Of a DNA stretch of 64,000 bases, positions 16,226 to 25,765 are shown piece after piece. Each line of letters begins with the position of its first letter. The first letter of the stretch is position 1. The notes beneath the pieces are model-generated. The model searched no databases. It worked only from the letters and a program-made list of their open reading frames with translations, and was not told the DNA's origin. Source of the stretch: Paludisphaera mucosa. GTDB lineage: Bacteria > Planctomycetota > Planctomycetia > Isosphaerales > Isosphaeraceae. The DNA is taken from positions 1 through 64,000 of the forward strand of contig NZ_JARRAG010000002.1 of NCBI RefSeq assembly GCF_029589435.1. The letters are read 5' to 3'. The position numbers were made by a program, and so were the translations under genes.

Positions 16226-16723
16226 ATGGCCGATCAGACTCTGCTGACCTTGTGGGACGACGTCCGCGCCAAGACCCTCGACGTCCTGAAGGGTCTCGAC
16301 GACGTACACGCAAGATGGGCGCCCCCGAACCTGCAAAATTCGTGCTTGTGGCACGCCGGCCATGCGTTCGTCGTGGCCGAGTTCCTGGCTTCGCGGGCGC
16401 TGGGCCTCACGGCGCAGATGCCGGCGGGCTGGCAGAAGATGTTCAGCTGGGAGAGCAACCCGGCGCACACGCGGCCCGAAGAATGGCCGACGCTGGCCGT
16501 CGTCGTGACCGCCCTTTCGGAGCAGCACCGCCGCCTGCGCGAAGTCTACGCCGCCCTCTCGCCCGACCAGCTGGACACGGCCGACCCAGGCAAGACCGAG
16601 CGCTCGGCGCGCCGCACGATCCTCGTCGCCATGCAGGACGAGGCCCGGCACACCGGCGAGATCCAGCTGTTGAGGAAGCTCATGACCAAGACGTTCGTCG
16701 TCGCCGGGACGTCGATCGCCTGA
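16226..16723 (+). CDS. DinB family protein
   Basis: A 165-residue four-helix-bundle protein of the DinB/YfiT-like superfamily. LWDDVRAKTLDVLKGLDDVHARWAPP opens the first helix; SCLWHAGHAFVVAEFL has the first metal-type His; AMQDEARHTGEIQLLRKLM has the paired H late in the chain, the usual H...H...H metal arrangement. Members are thiol-dependent or metal-dependent transferases, mostly uncharacterised. ATG 16226 is chosen because the family starts here; the upstream frame is not conserved-looking. No operon partner. Confidence 0.85.
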   Translation: MADQTLLTLWDDVRAKTLDVLKGLDDVHARWAPPNLQNSCLWHAGHAFVVAEFLASRALGLTAQMPAGWQKMFSWESNPAHTRPEEWPTLAVVVTALSEQHRRLREVYAALSPDQLDTADPGKTERSARRTILVAMQDEARHTGEIQLLRKLMTKTFVVAGTSIA

Positions 16724-16725
16724 GG

Positions 16726-18105
16726 TCAGCGCCGGGGGGGGGCGGAGGCGACGCGGCCTTCGCGAGGACGGTCGAGGCGACTCTCCAGCACCGGGGCGAG
16801 CGCCTCGGCCGCCAGGCGGTGGCCCTCTTCCGACCAGTGCGTGTCGTCGGGCAGGTAGACGAGCCCGCCCGCCTCGGCCGCCGCGCGGAACGGCGGCGTG
16901 AGGTCGACGAAGCCCACGTCCGGTCCGAGCCCGGCGACCACGCGCCCGACGTCGTCGGGGAGGTCGTCGCTAGGCCAGGCCGTACAGGGCGAGTCGGGCG
17001 CGAACCGGCAGAGGTCGCGATAGACGCGGAACTTGGCGGGCACGAAGGCGACGACGAGGTCGACGCCGTGCTCGCGACACAGGGCCCGGGCGTCGGCCAG
17101 GATCGCCCGGATCCGCTCCAGCTCGGGAGAGGTCCCCCGGGGGAACTCCGGCCCCCCCGCGCCGTGCTGGATGCCCGTGCCGAAGACCATCGGCACTTCC
17201 CGGCCGTCGCGGTCCGTGAACAGGCCCGTGTACGCCGCGGCCGGCCGCGTGGCATCGGGTCGGAGCCAGTTCCGGATCGCGAAGCCCAGGCCGTTGCGCA
17301 CGAAGCTCCGGCCGTAGACGCCGTCGGACCGTCGCTCGTCGAGGATGTAGCGGAGGTTCTTCCGGTTGGCGTCGAACTCGTGCAGGTCCTGCAGGTCGTT
17401 GCCCTCGTAGAAGGCCCAGACGCAGGCGGACGGTTTGAGGGCGACCCCGTAACGGCGGAGGACGTTCGCCTCCTGCTGCGGGCCGTAGCCCGTCCGGCCC
17501 AGGTTCACGACGCTGCGCCCCAGCATCTCGGCGAGTTGCGAGGTCACGAGCGCGTCGGCCTCGACGTGCAGGCCTTCGATGAACGAGTCGCCGATCACGA
17601 CGACGTCGGCCCGGGCCGCGTCGGTCGGGTTGCGGAAGCCGTGGGCGTCGGTGACCAGCTCGCAGTTGTAGCGTCGCCAGGGCTTCGCGCCGCGGAGGCC
17701 GTACAGCTCGGCCCCGTCGTAGCGGAATCGGGTCTTCTGGTGGGGCCGCCGGACGTAGATCAGGTCGGGATCGGGCCCGTTGCCCGCGCGCTGCCAGGGG
17801 GGCGTCGGCGCGGTGAAGACGACGCGGTAATCGACCAGCCGGAGCATTGCCGGGACCTCCATCGCCCCCAGCGCCAGCCCGAGCGCGCCGGTGCAGAGCG
17901 CGAACCGCCCGAGCGTCCCCGCGGGCCCGTGCGGCGAGAAGACGAAATAAGGCCCCCAGGCCGCCAGGTAGGCCAACCCGAGGAGCCCTACGAGGTGCTC
18001 GGGGTTCGTGTCGAACGCGGTCCCGCCGATCCGCAGGGCCAGGCCGAGCACGCCCAGCCAGCTCGCATAGACCAGCACCCGAACCGCTCGCCTGCGTCGA
18101 TCCAT
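16726..18105 (-). CDS. Membrane-anchored SGNH/GDSL-like hydrolase
   Basis: A 459-residue protein (ATG 18105; a TTG 26 codons upstream is also possible). Three to four hydrophobic segments fill the first 100 residues (VLVYASWLGVLGLALRIGG, LVGLLGLAYLAAWGPYFVF, FALCTGALGLALGAMEV). An extracytoplasmic SGNH domain follows: VVVIGDSFIEGLHV holds the nucleophile Ser, VNLGRTGYGPQQE the Gly block, WAFYEGNDLQD the Asn, and LPDDTHWSEEGHRLAAE the C-terminal Asp/His pair. The layout resembles acyl- or acetyl-transferring AlgX/AlgJ-like proteins. The substrate is unknown and there is no operon context. Confidence 0.85.
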   Translation of the reverse strand: MDRRRRAVRVLVYASWLGVLGLALRIGGTAFDTNPEHLVGLLGLAYLAAWGPYFVFSPHGPAGTLGRFALCTGALGLALGAMEVPAMLRLVDYRVVFTAPTPPWQRAGNGPDPDLIYVRRPHQKTRFRYDGAELYGLRGAKPWRRYNCELVTDAHGFRNPTDAARADVVVIGDSFIEGLHVEADALVTSQLAEMLGRSVVNLGRTGYGPQQEANVLRRYGVALKPSACVWAFYEGNDLQDLHEFDANRKNLRYILDERRSDGVYGRSFVRNGLGFAIRNWLRPDATRPAAAYTGLFTDRDGREVPMVFGTGIQHGAGGPEFPRGTSPELERIRAILADARALCREHGVDLVVAFVPAKFRVYRDLCRFAPDSPCTAWPSDDLPDDVGRVVAGLGPDVGFVDLTPPFRAAAEAGGLVYLPDDTHWSEEGHRLAAEALAPVLESRLDRPREGRVASAPPRR

Positions 18106-18265
18106 CGCGCGCCAGCCCCCGACGTCCGTGCAGCCTTCCCCGACGAACGCCCGGATTAGGGACCGGCCGTTGTTTTTTGTCAACGCGAGCCGGCTAGGTG
18201 CACAAAGTGAAGAACTGGCGAAGTGCAGCCTTGGGGGACGCGCCGGCGTGTGATAATTTCACATT

Positions 18266-19678
18266 GTGATCCACGATTCGAGCCATTCCATCGAATCCTT
18301 CTCGTCCTCGGACCTCCCGGCTCCCGTCGACGAGTCATGCAGACACCGCCAGGAGCCGGCCCCATGCTCTCTCGCGCGCCGGGTCGTGGCGCAAGGATTC
18401 ATGGCGGCCGGCCTGGTGGCTTCCTGCATCGCGGCCCGCGCGGACCTGCCCTATGACCGCGAGCCCATCAATTACCTGACGGCCGAGGCCCACGACCCCG
18501 TCGCCGGGCTCAAGCGTCTCGTCGAGTCGAAGCAGGTCGTCCTTGAGAAGGAAGGCCCGCAGGGATACCTCCGCGCGGTGCTCAGGGCGCTCGACGTCCC
18601 GGTCTCGTCGCAGGTCCTGGTCTTCTCCAAGACGAGCTTCCAGGTCACGAAGATCTCGCCCCGATCGCCCCGGGCGTTGTACTTCAACGACGAGGTGTAC
18701 GTCGGGTTCGTGCAGGGGAGCGACACGCTGGAGTTCTCGGCCGTCGATCCCGAGCTGGGCGGGGTCTTCTACCTGATCGAACAGAAGGCCGACGGCCCGC
18801 CCGAGATCGAGCGGCGCACGCACGACTGCCTCCAGTGCCACGTCTCGGGCAAGACGCAGGACGTCCCGGGCCACATGGTGCGGTCGATCCAGACCGATCC
18901 CACCGGACGCCCCGTCTTCAGCTCGGGGAGCTTCACCAGCACCCACGAGAGCCCGCTCAAGGAGCGCTGGGGGGGCTGGTACGTCACCGGCAAGGCGGGC
19001 GGCCAGGCCCACATGGGGAACGTCCTGACCCCGCCGCGCGAGAAACTTGAGCCGCTGGAAGTCCAGTCTGCGGGCGACGTGCTCGACCTCGCGGGGCGGC
19101 TCAGCCTCAAGCCCTACCTCTCGCCCCACAGCGACATCGTCGCGCTCCTCGTCCTGGAGCATCAGGTCAAGATGCAGAACCTGATCACCGTCGCCAACTA
19201 TCAGGCGAAGCTGGCGATCCAGTACGCCAGGGAGATCAGCAAGGCGTTCGGCGAGCTGGAAGGGACGATCTCCGAGAGCACCGCCAGGCGCTACGAGGGC
19301 CCGGCCGAGCAGCTCGTGAAGTACATGCTGTTCGTGGACGAGGCCCCGCTGGCCGGTCGCGTCGAGGGCTCGTCCGCGTTCGCCGCCGAGTTCGCCGCCC
19401 GCGGCCCGCGCGACCCCCAGGGGCGTTCGCTGCGCGACTTCGACCTGACGACCCGGCTGTTCAAGTATCCCTGCAGCTACCTGATCTACTCGAAGGCGTT
19501 CGACGCCCTCCCCGCCCCGGTCAAGGAGCGGACCTACCGCCGGCTCTGGGACGTCCTGACGGGCAAGGACCCGTCGCCGGCCTTCGCCCGCCGCACCCCC
19601 GAGGAGCGCCGGGCGATCCTCGAGATCCTGCTCGCCACCAAGCCCGGCCTGCCGGACTACTGGCGCGCCTCGCCCTGA
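18266..19678 (+). CDS. Periplasmic mono-heme cytochrome c-like protein
   Basis: A product of up to 470 residues with one heme c motif, CLQCH, in RRTHDCLQCHVSGKTQDVPG. It is exported: RRVVAQGFMAAGLVASCIAARA precedes DLPYDREPINYL. The start is uncertain; GTG 18266 gives the longest form, while ATG 18401 begins inside the signal-like segment. The region after the heme motif (RPVFSSGSFTSTHESPLKERWGG, LSPHSDIVALLVLEHQVKMQ) is typical of planctomycete cytochromes of unknown role. A TGATAAT element lies at 18251, immediately upstream of GTG. It precedes the large redox fusion gene on the same strand by 130 bases. Confidence 0.82.
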   Translation: MIHDSSHSIESFSSSDLPAPVDESCRHRQEPAPCSLARRVVAQGFMAAGLVASCIAARADLPYDREPINYLTAEAHDPVAGLKRLVESKQVVLEKEGPQGYLRAVLRALDVPVSSQVLVFSKTSFQVTKISPRSPRALYFNDEVYVGFVQGSDTLEFSAVDPELGGVFYLIEQKADGPPEIERRTHDCLQCHVSGKTQDVPGHMVRSIQTDPTGRPVFSSGSFTSTHESPLKERWGGWYVTGKAGGQAHMGNVLTPPREKLEPLEVQSAGDVLDLAGRLSLKPYLSPHSDIVALLVLEHQVKMQNLITVANYQAKLAIQYAREISKAFGELEGTISESTARRYEGPAEQLVKYMLFVDEAPLAGRVEGSSAFAAEFAARGPRDPQGRSLRDFDLTTRLFKYPCSYLIYSKAFDALPAPVKERTYRRLWDVLTGKDPSPAFARRTPEERRAILEILLATKPGLPDYWRASP

Positions 19679-19807
19679 CGCGACCCCGCGCAGGCGTCGC
19701 GACGATTGCCCGGGCCGCTCGGGGGCGATAACCTGAGGGGGTCGGGACCGATCCGTCGCCGCACGCCCACCGTCCACCACCCCGCCCGGCCACCGAAGGG
19801 TTCACTC

Positions 19808-22800
19808 ATGCCGAAGCCGCCCTCGCCCGCCCGTCGCTCGCGGAGGATCGCCTGGGGCCTCTTCCTCGGGCTCGTCTCGCTCCTGGCGGCCGACCTGATC
19901 CGCGCCCAGGTGCTGCGGATCGAAGCCGGGGGCTCGCCGCCCGCCGAGGTCCCGAAGGACGCCAGGGCCGACTCGTCCCTCTTCGCGCGCGAGAACCTGA
20001 CGGCCTGGTGCATCGTCCCGTTCGACTCGAAGAAGCGGAACCCGGAAGAGCGCGCGGCGATGCTCGAACGGCTGGGCTTCAAGCATTTCGCCTACGACTG
20101 GCGGGCCGAGCACGTCCCGACGTTCGACGAGGAGTTCGAGGCCCTCAAGCGGCACGGCGTGAGCCTCGACGCCTTCTGGGGCCCCGCCGAGCTGAACGAC
20201 GACTCGAAGCGGATCCTCGACGTGCTGAAGCGGCATAACGCCAAGGCGCAGCTCTGGGTCCTGACCGACTTCGGGCCCGACAAGGCGACCGGGGCCGAGC
20301 AGGAGAGGCGAGTGACAGAAGGCGCCGCGCGGGTCAAGCCGCTCGCCCAGGCCGCGGCCGAGATCGGCTGCACCGTCGCCCTGTACAACCACGGCGGCTG
20401 GTTCGGCGAGCCCGAGAATCAGATCGCCATCATCGAACGCCTCAAGAAGGACGGGATCGCGAACGTCGGCCTCGTCTACAACCTGCACCACGGCCATCCC
20501 CACGTCGAGCGCCTGAAGCCGCTCTTGCAGACGATGATGCCGTACCTCCTCGCCCTGAATATCAACGGCATGGATCCGGGGGGCGACGGCGGTGCCCGCA
20601 AGATCCTGCCGCTGGGCCAGGGGGGGCTCGACCTGGGCCTGTTGAAGCTGATCCGCGAGAGCGGCTACAAGGGCCGGATCGGCATCCTCGGCCACACGCA
20701 GGACGACGCCGAGGAGCGGCTCCGCGACAACCTCGACGGCCTCGACTGGCTCGTCCCGCAGCTCGACGGCGCGGCGCCCGGCCCCAAGCCGACCCCGCGC
20801 ACGCCCGTCCCCCCCCCGCCCGCCCCGACTCCGGCCGCCGCGGCCGCGGGCCTCTCGCCGGCGCAGGCGCAGGAGGTCGCGACGGTGCTCGACGCCGCCC
20901 GCCGCGACGGCGACCCTGCCCGGGGCGCGGCGGTGTTCACCGACGTCCGGTTCACCTGCTTCTCCTGCCACAAGGTCGGCGACCAGGGGGGCACGATCGG
21001 CCCCGAGCTGACCGCGCTGGTCAAGACGATGCCGCCCGAGGACGTCGTGGCGTCGGTCCTCTGGCCCCGGCTCAAGGTCAAGGAGGGCTACGAGGCCTTC
21101 GCCTTCGCGCTCGACGACGGCCGGCTGCTCCAGGGCTACAAGGTCGAGGAGACGCCGACCGCGATCAAGGTGCGCGACGTCGCGCTCGGCGACATCGTCC
21201 CGGTGCCCAAGAACGCGATCGAGGAGAGCAAGCCCCTGGGCACGCTCATGCCCGAAGGCCTGGCCGCCACGATGTCGCCCCGTGAGCGGAGCGACCTCCT
21301 GAGCTTCCTGCTCAAGCTCGGCGCCGAGGGCACGGCGACACCCTCGCTGACGCTCCCCGCGCACGCCCACGCGCCCGCGGAGTTCGACTACGACCAGAAG
21401 CCCCTCCGGCCCGAGTTCTACACGAGCGCCGCCGATCACGTGAACCGCAACCGGATCTTCGACTTCTACGCCAAGGAAGCCGACTTCTTCCGCAAGCAGC
21501 CCTCGCCGCCCCCCCTGCTTCCGATGTATCCCGGCCTCGACGGCGGCAAGCAGGGCCACTGGGGCAACCAGAATGAGAGCACCTGGGCCGACGGCCGGTG
21601 GAACGAATCCGACCTGGGGACGGTCCTCGGCGGCGTCTTCCGCGTCAACGGCGAGACCATCCCCAAGGCGGTCTGCCTGCGGCTGGGCGAGAAGGGCGAG
21701 CTGTCCGCCTGCTTCAACCCCCAGACGCTCAACTACGAGGCCCTCTGGACCGGCGGGTTCGTCCGCTTCTCCAGCGTCCGGCACGGCTTCATGGAAGGCC
21801 TGATCCTCGACGGCAAGCCGCTGCCGAAGCCCGCGGCCACCGCGCCGAGCAAGCCCTTCGTCTACAAAGGGTACTACCGCCACGGCAAGCGAGTCATCTT
21901 CTCCTACACGTTCGACGGGGAGGAGTGGCTCGACGCCCCCTGGGCCGACGAGAAGGGCGGTTTCGTCCGCGAGGCCGGCCCGGCCGCGACCCACCGATTC
22001 CGCGACCTCACCCGCGGGGGCGGGGCGCAGTGGCCCCAGGTGCTCGTCACCCACGGCCGGCCCGGCCAGTCTCGGCCGTTCGCGATCGACACGATCGAGC
22101 CCCCGTTCGAGAACCCCTGGAAGGCCCTGATGTTCTTCAGCGGCCTCGACTTCCTCGCCGACGGCACGGCGATGATCGCCACGATGGAAGGCGACGTCTG
22201 GCGCGTCTCAGGCCTCGACGACGGCCTGGCGAACGTGTCCTGGAAACGGTTCGCCTCGGGCCTGCACCAGCCGCAGGGCGTTGTGGCCGCCGACGGCAAG
22301 GTCTACGTCCTGGGCCGCGACCAGATCACGGAACTCCAGGACCTCGACGGCGACGGCGAGGCCGACTTCCTCCGCTGCGTCGACAACGCCTACACGACCT
22401 CGCCCGCCGGCCACGACTTCATCTGCGGCCTCCAGCGCGACGCGGCCGGGAACTTCTACACGGCCTCCGGACCCCAGGGCGTCCTCCGCATCCCGCCCGA
22501 CGGCGGCCCGCCCCAGGTCCTCGCCACCGGATTCCGCAACCCCGACGGGCTGGGCCTCACCCGGTCGGGCGTGTTGACCGTCCCCCAGTCCGAGGGCGAG
22601 TGGGTGCCCACGTCGCAGGTCTGCGAGATCCGGCCCGGCCGCCATTACGGCTATCCCGGCCCGAAGAACGACGAGCCCCCCGCCCTGCCCCTCGTCTACC
22701 TGCCCCGCGGGATCGACAACTCCAGCTCCGAGCAGGTCGAGGTCACGAGCGACCGCTGGGCCCCGTTCCAGGGGAACCAGATCCACCTCTCGTTCGGCGC

Positions 22801-23848
22801 GGGGGGCGCGTTCCTGCTGCTCCGCGACGAGGTCGACGGCCAGCCCCAGGGGGCCGTCTCGCCGATCCCCGGCGACTTCCTGTCGGGGATCCATCGCGGC
22901 CGGTTCAGCCCGCGCGACGGCCAGCTCTACGTCTGCGGCCAGGCCGGCTGGGGGACGTACACCTCGCTCGACGGCTGCTTCCAGCGGCTGCGCTACACGG
23001 GCGACCCGGTGCAGGCCCCGCGGTCGATCCACGCGGTCGAGAACGGCGTCGTTTTGACCTTCCACCAGCCCGTCGATCCGGCCGTGGTCGGCCGTCCCGG
23101 CGCGTGCTTCGCGCAGGCCTGGAACTACCGCTACAGCAGCGGCTACGGCTCGCTCGAATACTCGACCCGGCATCCGGGGACCCCCGGCCACGACGTCCTG
23201 CCGATCCGAGCCGCGCACGTCGTCGGCGACGGCCGCACGCTGTTCCTGGAGATCCCCGACATCCAGCCCGTCGACACGCTCCACCTCCGCCTGGACGTCG
23301 ACGCCGGCCCGCCCCAGGAACTCTTCGCGACCGTCCACAAGCTGGCCCCGCCCTTCACCGGGTTCGAGGGCTACAAGCCGACGCCCAAGATCGTCGCGGC
23401 CCACCCCCGGCTGGCCGACATGGCCGCCCTGAAATTCAAGAGGACTCCGAACCCCTGGGCGACCAAGATCCCCCGGGCGCGCACGATCGAGATCGCCGCG
23501 GGCCGGAACCTGACCTACACCGTGCCGGCGATCAAGGTGAAGGCGGGCGAGGCGGTCAAGCTGACGTTCCTCAACCCCGACGTCGTCCCCCACAACTGGG
23601 TCCTGCTCCGGCCCGGGACGCTGGCGACGGTCGGCGACCTGGTCAACAAGATCATCGCCGAGCCCGACGCCGCCGCCCGCAACTACATCCCGAAGACCGA
23701 GGACGTCCTCGTCTACGTCGACGTCGTCGACCCCGGGACCGAGGCCGCCATCTACTTCAAGGCCCCCGACTCGCCCGGACGCTACCCCTACCTGTGCAGC
23801 TTCCCCGGCCACTGGATGGTCATGAACGGCGTCATGACCGTCGAGTGA
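19808..23848 (+). CDS. Large secreted fusion: TIM-barrel, cytochrome c, propeller and azurin-like cupredoxin
   Basis: A 1346-residue exported protein (signal segment at about 10-35). Residues about 60-320 resemble a sugar phosphate isomerase/epimerase barrel (HFAYDWRAEHVPTFDEEFEAL, ALYNHGGWFGEPENQ, NVGLVYNLHHGHPHVERL). A Pro/Ala linker leads to heme motif CFSCH (384-388) with the PVC-type downstream region (PPEDVVASVLWPRLKVKEGY). A long propeller-like part follows (about 520-1160; LDFLADGTAMIATMEGDVWRV, GFRNPDGLGLTRSGVLTVPQ). The last 130 residues are a cupredoxin with type-1 copper ligands H1262, C1330, H1335 and M1339 in CSFPGHWMVM. It is probably a periplasmic oxidoreductase passing electrons between heme and copper; the substrate is unknown. 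Confidence 0.9.
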   Translation: MPKPPSPARRSRRIAWGLFLGLVSLLAADLIRAQVLRIEAGGSPPAEVPKDARADSSLFARENLTAWCIVPFDSKKRNPEERAAMLERLGFKHFAYDWRAEHVPTFDEEFEALKRHGVSLDAFWGPAELNDDSKRILDVLKRHNAKAQLWVLTDFGPDKATGAEQERRVTEGAARVKPLAQAAAEIGCTVALYNHGGWFGEPENQIAIIERLKKDGIANVGLVYNLHHGHPHVERLKPLLQTMMPYLLALNINGMDPGGDGGARKILPLGQGGLDLGLLKLIRESGYKGRIGILGHTQDDAEERLRDNLDGLDWLVPQLDGAAPGPKPTPRTPVPPPPAPTPAAAAAGLSPAQAQEVATVLDAARRDGDPARGAAVFTDVRFTCFSCHKVGDQGGTIGPELTALVKTMPPEDVVASVLWPRLKVKEGYEAFAFALDDGRLLQGYKVEETPTAIKVRDVALGDIVPVPKNAIEESKPLGTLMPEGLAATMSPRERSDLLSFLLKLGAEGTATPSLTLPAHAHAPAEFDYDQKPLRPEFYTSAADHVNRNRIFDFYAKEADFFRKQPSPPPLLPMYPGLDGGKQGHWGNQNESTWADGRWNESDLGTVLGGVFRVNGETIPKAVCLRLGEKGELSACFNPQTLNYEALWTGGFVRFSSVRHGFMEGLILDGKPLPKPAATAPSKPFVYKGYYRHGKRVIFSYTFDGEEWLDAPWADEKGGFVREAGPAATHRFRDLTRGGGAQWPQVLVTHGRPGQSRPFAIDTIEPPFENPWKALMFFSGLDFLADGTAMIATMEGDVWRVSGLDDGLANVSWKRFASGLHQPQGVVAADGKVYVLGRDQITELQDLDGDGEADFLRCVDNAYTTSPAGHDFICGLQRDAAGNFYTASGPQGVLRIPPDGGPPQVLATGFRNPDGLGLTRSGVLTVPQSEGEWVPTSQVCEIRPGRHYGYPGPKNDEPPALPLVYLPRGIDNSSSEQVEVTSDRWAPFQGNQIHLSFGAGGAFLLLRDEVDGQPQGAVSPIPGDFLSGIHRGRFSPRDGQLYVCGQAGWGTYTSLDGCFQRLRYTGDPVQAPRSIHAVENGVVLTFHQPVDPAVVGRPGACFAQAWNYRYSSGYGSLEYSTRHPGTPGHDVLPIRAAHVVGDGRTLFLEIPDIQPVDTLHLRLDVDAGPPQELFATVHKLAPPFTGFEGYKPTPKIVAAHPRLADMAALKFKRTPNPWATKIPRARTIEIAAGRNLTYTVPAIKVKAGEAVKLTFLNPDVVPHNWVLLRPGTLATVGDLVNKIIAEPDAAARNYIPKTEDVLVYVDVVDPGTEAAIYFKAPDSPGRYPYLCSFPGHWMVMNGVMTVE

Positions 23849-23885
23849 AGACTTCGGACCGTAACGTCTCGTGCGGCGATCCGGC

Positions 23886-24794
23886 TCAGAACGCCTCGCC
23901 GTCGACGAGCACGCCGTCGGAGCGATGGGCCAGGGCCTGGAGGACGCCGCGGTTGATCCGGCTCTTGAGCATCCGCACCGAGCCGTCGCCGAACAGGAAG
24001 TTCGCGCCGCCCGTGTGGAAGCTCGAGAAGCCGCCGACCAGGTCGGCGTCGATCTCGCCGTTGTCGATCATGGCCTGAAGGACGACCGGGTCGAAGGCCT
24101 GGCCCGGCCTGAGGCCCGATTGCGACGACTTCGTCGCGAACGCGACGTCGGGGCGGCCCTCGTCGTCGAGGCCCCAGCCCGTGTTGCGGAGCGTGGCCGC
24201 CGTCCCCATCGCCCAGGTGCCGAACGAGAGCGTCGACCGCCCCGACTCGCCGACGAAGAACGTGAACGCCGGCCCGTCGACGAGGTCCTCGCGGGGGACG
24301 CGGCTGTTGAGGAAGAAGACGCCGTGGTTGTCGACGTCGATCGGGCCCTCGAGGTCGTTGTGGCACGCCGCGTAGTTCGTGCCCGTCGAGCTCGGGTTCG
24401 AAGGGCACAGGAAGGTCGAGATCCGGACCTCCACGGCCGTCGCGTTGCCGTCGGAGAAGGCTCCCAGCCGGAAGTTGAGGTGGTTGTAGACGTTCCTCTG
24501 CTCCAGGAACGGCAGCAGCCGCGCGGCCCAGCCGAAGCGATAGCCCGTCGGGTCGCTCGTCACGGGTCCCTGGAAATCGACCACCCCGGGCGGATAGACG
24601 CGGTTCGACGAGTGGTAGTTCTCCAGGGCGAGGCCGACCTGGAACAGGTTGTTCGTGCACTGCATCCGGCGCGCGATCTCGCGGGCCGACTGCACCGCCG
24701 GCAGCAGGAGCGCGATCAGCACGCTGATGATGCCGACGACCACCATGAGTTCGACCAGCGTGAAGCCGCGGCGGCCTTCAGAACGAGCCATCAT
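23886..24794 (-). CDS. DUF1559 prepilin-like protein 3
   Basis: A 302-residue protein with a type IV prepilin N-terminus: short basic leader, G|FTLVELMVVVGIISVLIALLL with Glu5, and [21 protein letters not shown]. The globular DUF1559 domain ends in the hallmark GGANFLFGDGSVRMLKSRI. The leader would be cut by prepilin peptidase before assembly into a pseudopilus-like fibre or surface array. It is the last gene of the machine operon and overlaps the previous DUF1559 gene by 17 bases. Its tail (RSDGVLVDGEAF) parallels those of its two paralogues. Confidence 0.93.
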   Translation of the reverse strand: MMARSEGRRGFTLVELMVVVGIISVLIALLLPAVQSAREIARRMQCTNNLFQVGLALENYHSSNRVYPPGVVDFQGPVTSDPTGYRFGWAARLLPFLEQRNVYNHLNFRLGAFSDGNATAVEVRISTFLCPSNPSSTGTNYAACHNDLEGPIDVDNHGVFFLNSRVPREDLVDGPAFTFFVGESGRSTLSFGTWAMGTAATLRNTGWGLDDEGRPDVAFATKSSQSGLRPGQAFDPVVLQAMIDNGEIDADLVGGFSSFHTGGANFLFGDGSVRMLKSRINRGVLQALAHRSDGVLVDGEAF

Positions 24795-25737
24795 CGATCT
24801 CCTCCCCGTCGTCGCGATGACCCAGCCGCCGGAAGACGGTCGGGTCGATGGAGGCCCTCAGGAACCGGACCGAGCCGTCGCCGAAGACGAAGACCGCCCC
24901 GTCGCCGCGATGGTTGCTGCCGAACCCGCCGACGTACCCGGGAGGCGGGGTGATGCGCTGGTCGACGATCAGCGCCTCCAGGTCCGCGGGCGTACGTCCC
25001 GAAGAGCGCCACGCTTCCGACTTCGCCGCGTCGCCGAGCGCGGCGGCGTCGAGGCCGTTGATCGCCGCCCCCGTGTTGCGGAGCGAGCCGCGCCCGCCCA
25101 CGAGCCAGCCCGTCGCCGCCGGCGCGACGACCTCGCCCACGAAGATCGTCTGCGAGAGGCCGTCGAAGACCTCGGCCGCGCGGACGCGGCTGTTGAGGAA
25201 GAAGACGCCGTGGTCGTCGACGTCGACGGCCTTCTCGATCTCGTGATGACACCCGGCGTAGCTCGTGCGGCCGAACTCGGGCGACGTGACCTGCCCCGCG
25301 GAACCGGCCAGGACGCTCCTCGAAGATCCGACCCAGCCGCCGTAGGGGAGCGAGTCCGGACAGGCCATCATATTGATGGTCGTCCGCCGCGCCGTCGAGT
25401 TGGCGGCGTCCGCGGCCCCGGCGTCGAAATTCAGCGTGTCGTAGACGGCCCGCTGCTCGCAGAAGGGCAGGAGCATCGCCGTCCAGGGCGTCCGCATCAC
25501 GGCCCCCGTCTCGGAGAAGGGCCGCGAACCGTCGACGACGCCCGGCGGGTAGACCTCGTGGGTCGCGTGGTAGCCGTGGAGGCCCAGGTGGATCTGCTTC
25601 AGGTTGTTCATGCACTGGATCCGCCGCGCCGCCTCGGTCCCGCCCCGCAGGACGGGGAGCATCAGGGCCAGGATGACGGCGATCACGCCCAGCACGATGA
25701 TGAGTTCGATCAGCGAGAAGCCCGACGTGCGTTTCAT
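24778..25737 (-). CDS. DUF1559 prepilin-like protein 2
   Basis: A 319-residue paralogue of its two neighbours. The prepilin leader MKRTSG|FSLIELIIVLGVIAVILAL has Gly -1 and Glu5, followed by ARRIQCMNNLKQIHLGLHGYH. The domain contains TPWTAMLLPFCEQRAVYDTLNF and the C-terminal [18 protein letters not shown]. It sits 28 bases after the first DUF1559 gene and overlaps the third. The 17-base overlap downstream implies translational coupling. It is probably a structural subunit of the pseudopilus built by the GspE/GspF set upstream. Confidence 0.93.
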   Translation of the reverse strand: MKRTSGFSLIELIIVLGVIAVILALMLPVLRGGTEAARRIQCMNNLKQIHLGLHGYHATHEVYPPGVVDGSRPFSETGAVMRTPWTAMLLPFCEQRAVYDTLNFDAGAADAANSTARRTTINMMACPDSLPYGGWVGSSRSVLAGSAGQVTSPEFGRTSYAGCHHEIEKAVDVDDHGVFFLNSRVRAAEVFDGLSQTIFVGEVVAPAATGWLVGGRGSLRNTGAAINGLDAAALGDAAKSEAWRSSGRTPADLEALIVDQRITPPPGYVGGFGSNHRGDGAVFVFGDGSVRFLRASIDPTVFRRLGHRDDGEEIDDGSF

Positions 25738-25765
25738 GGTCCGCCCCCCTTCGACCGGCCGCGGG

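Noticed and set aside
16021-18159. 712-codon plus-strand open frame
   Set aside because: It is antisense to the SGNH membrane protein and overlaps DinB in another frame; Arg/Gly/Asp-rich with no domain.
21598-24078. 826-codon plus-strand open frame
   Set aside because: It shifts against the well-supported fusion gene and has a low-complexity Arg/Pro composition.
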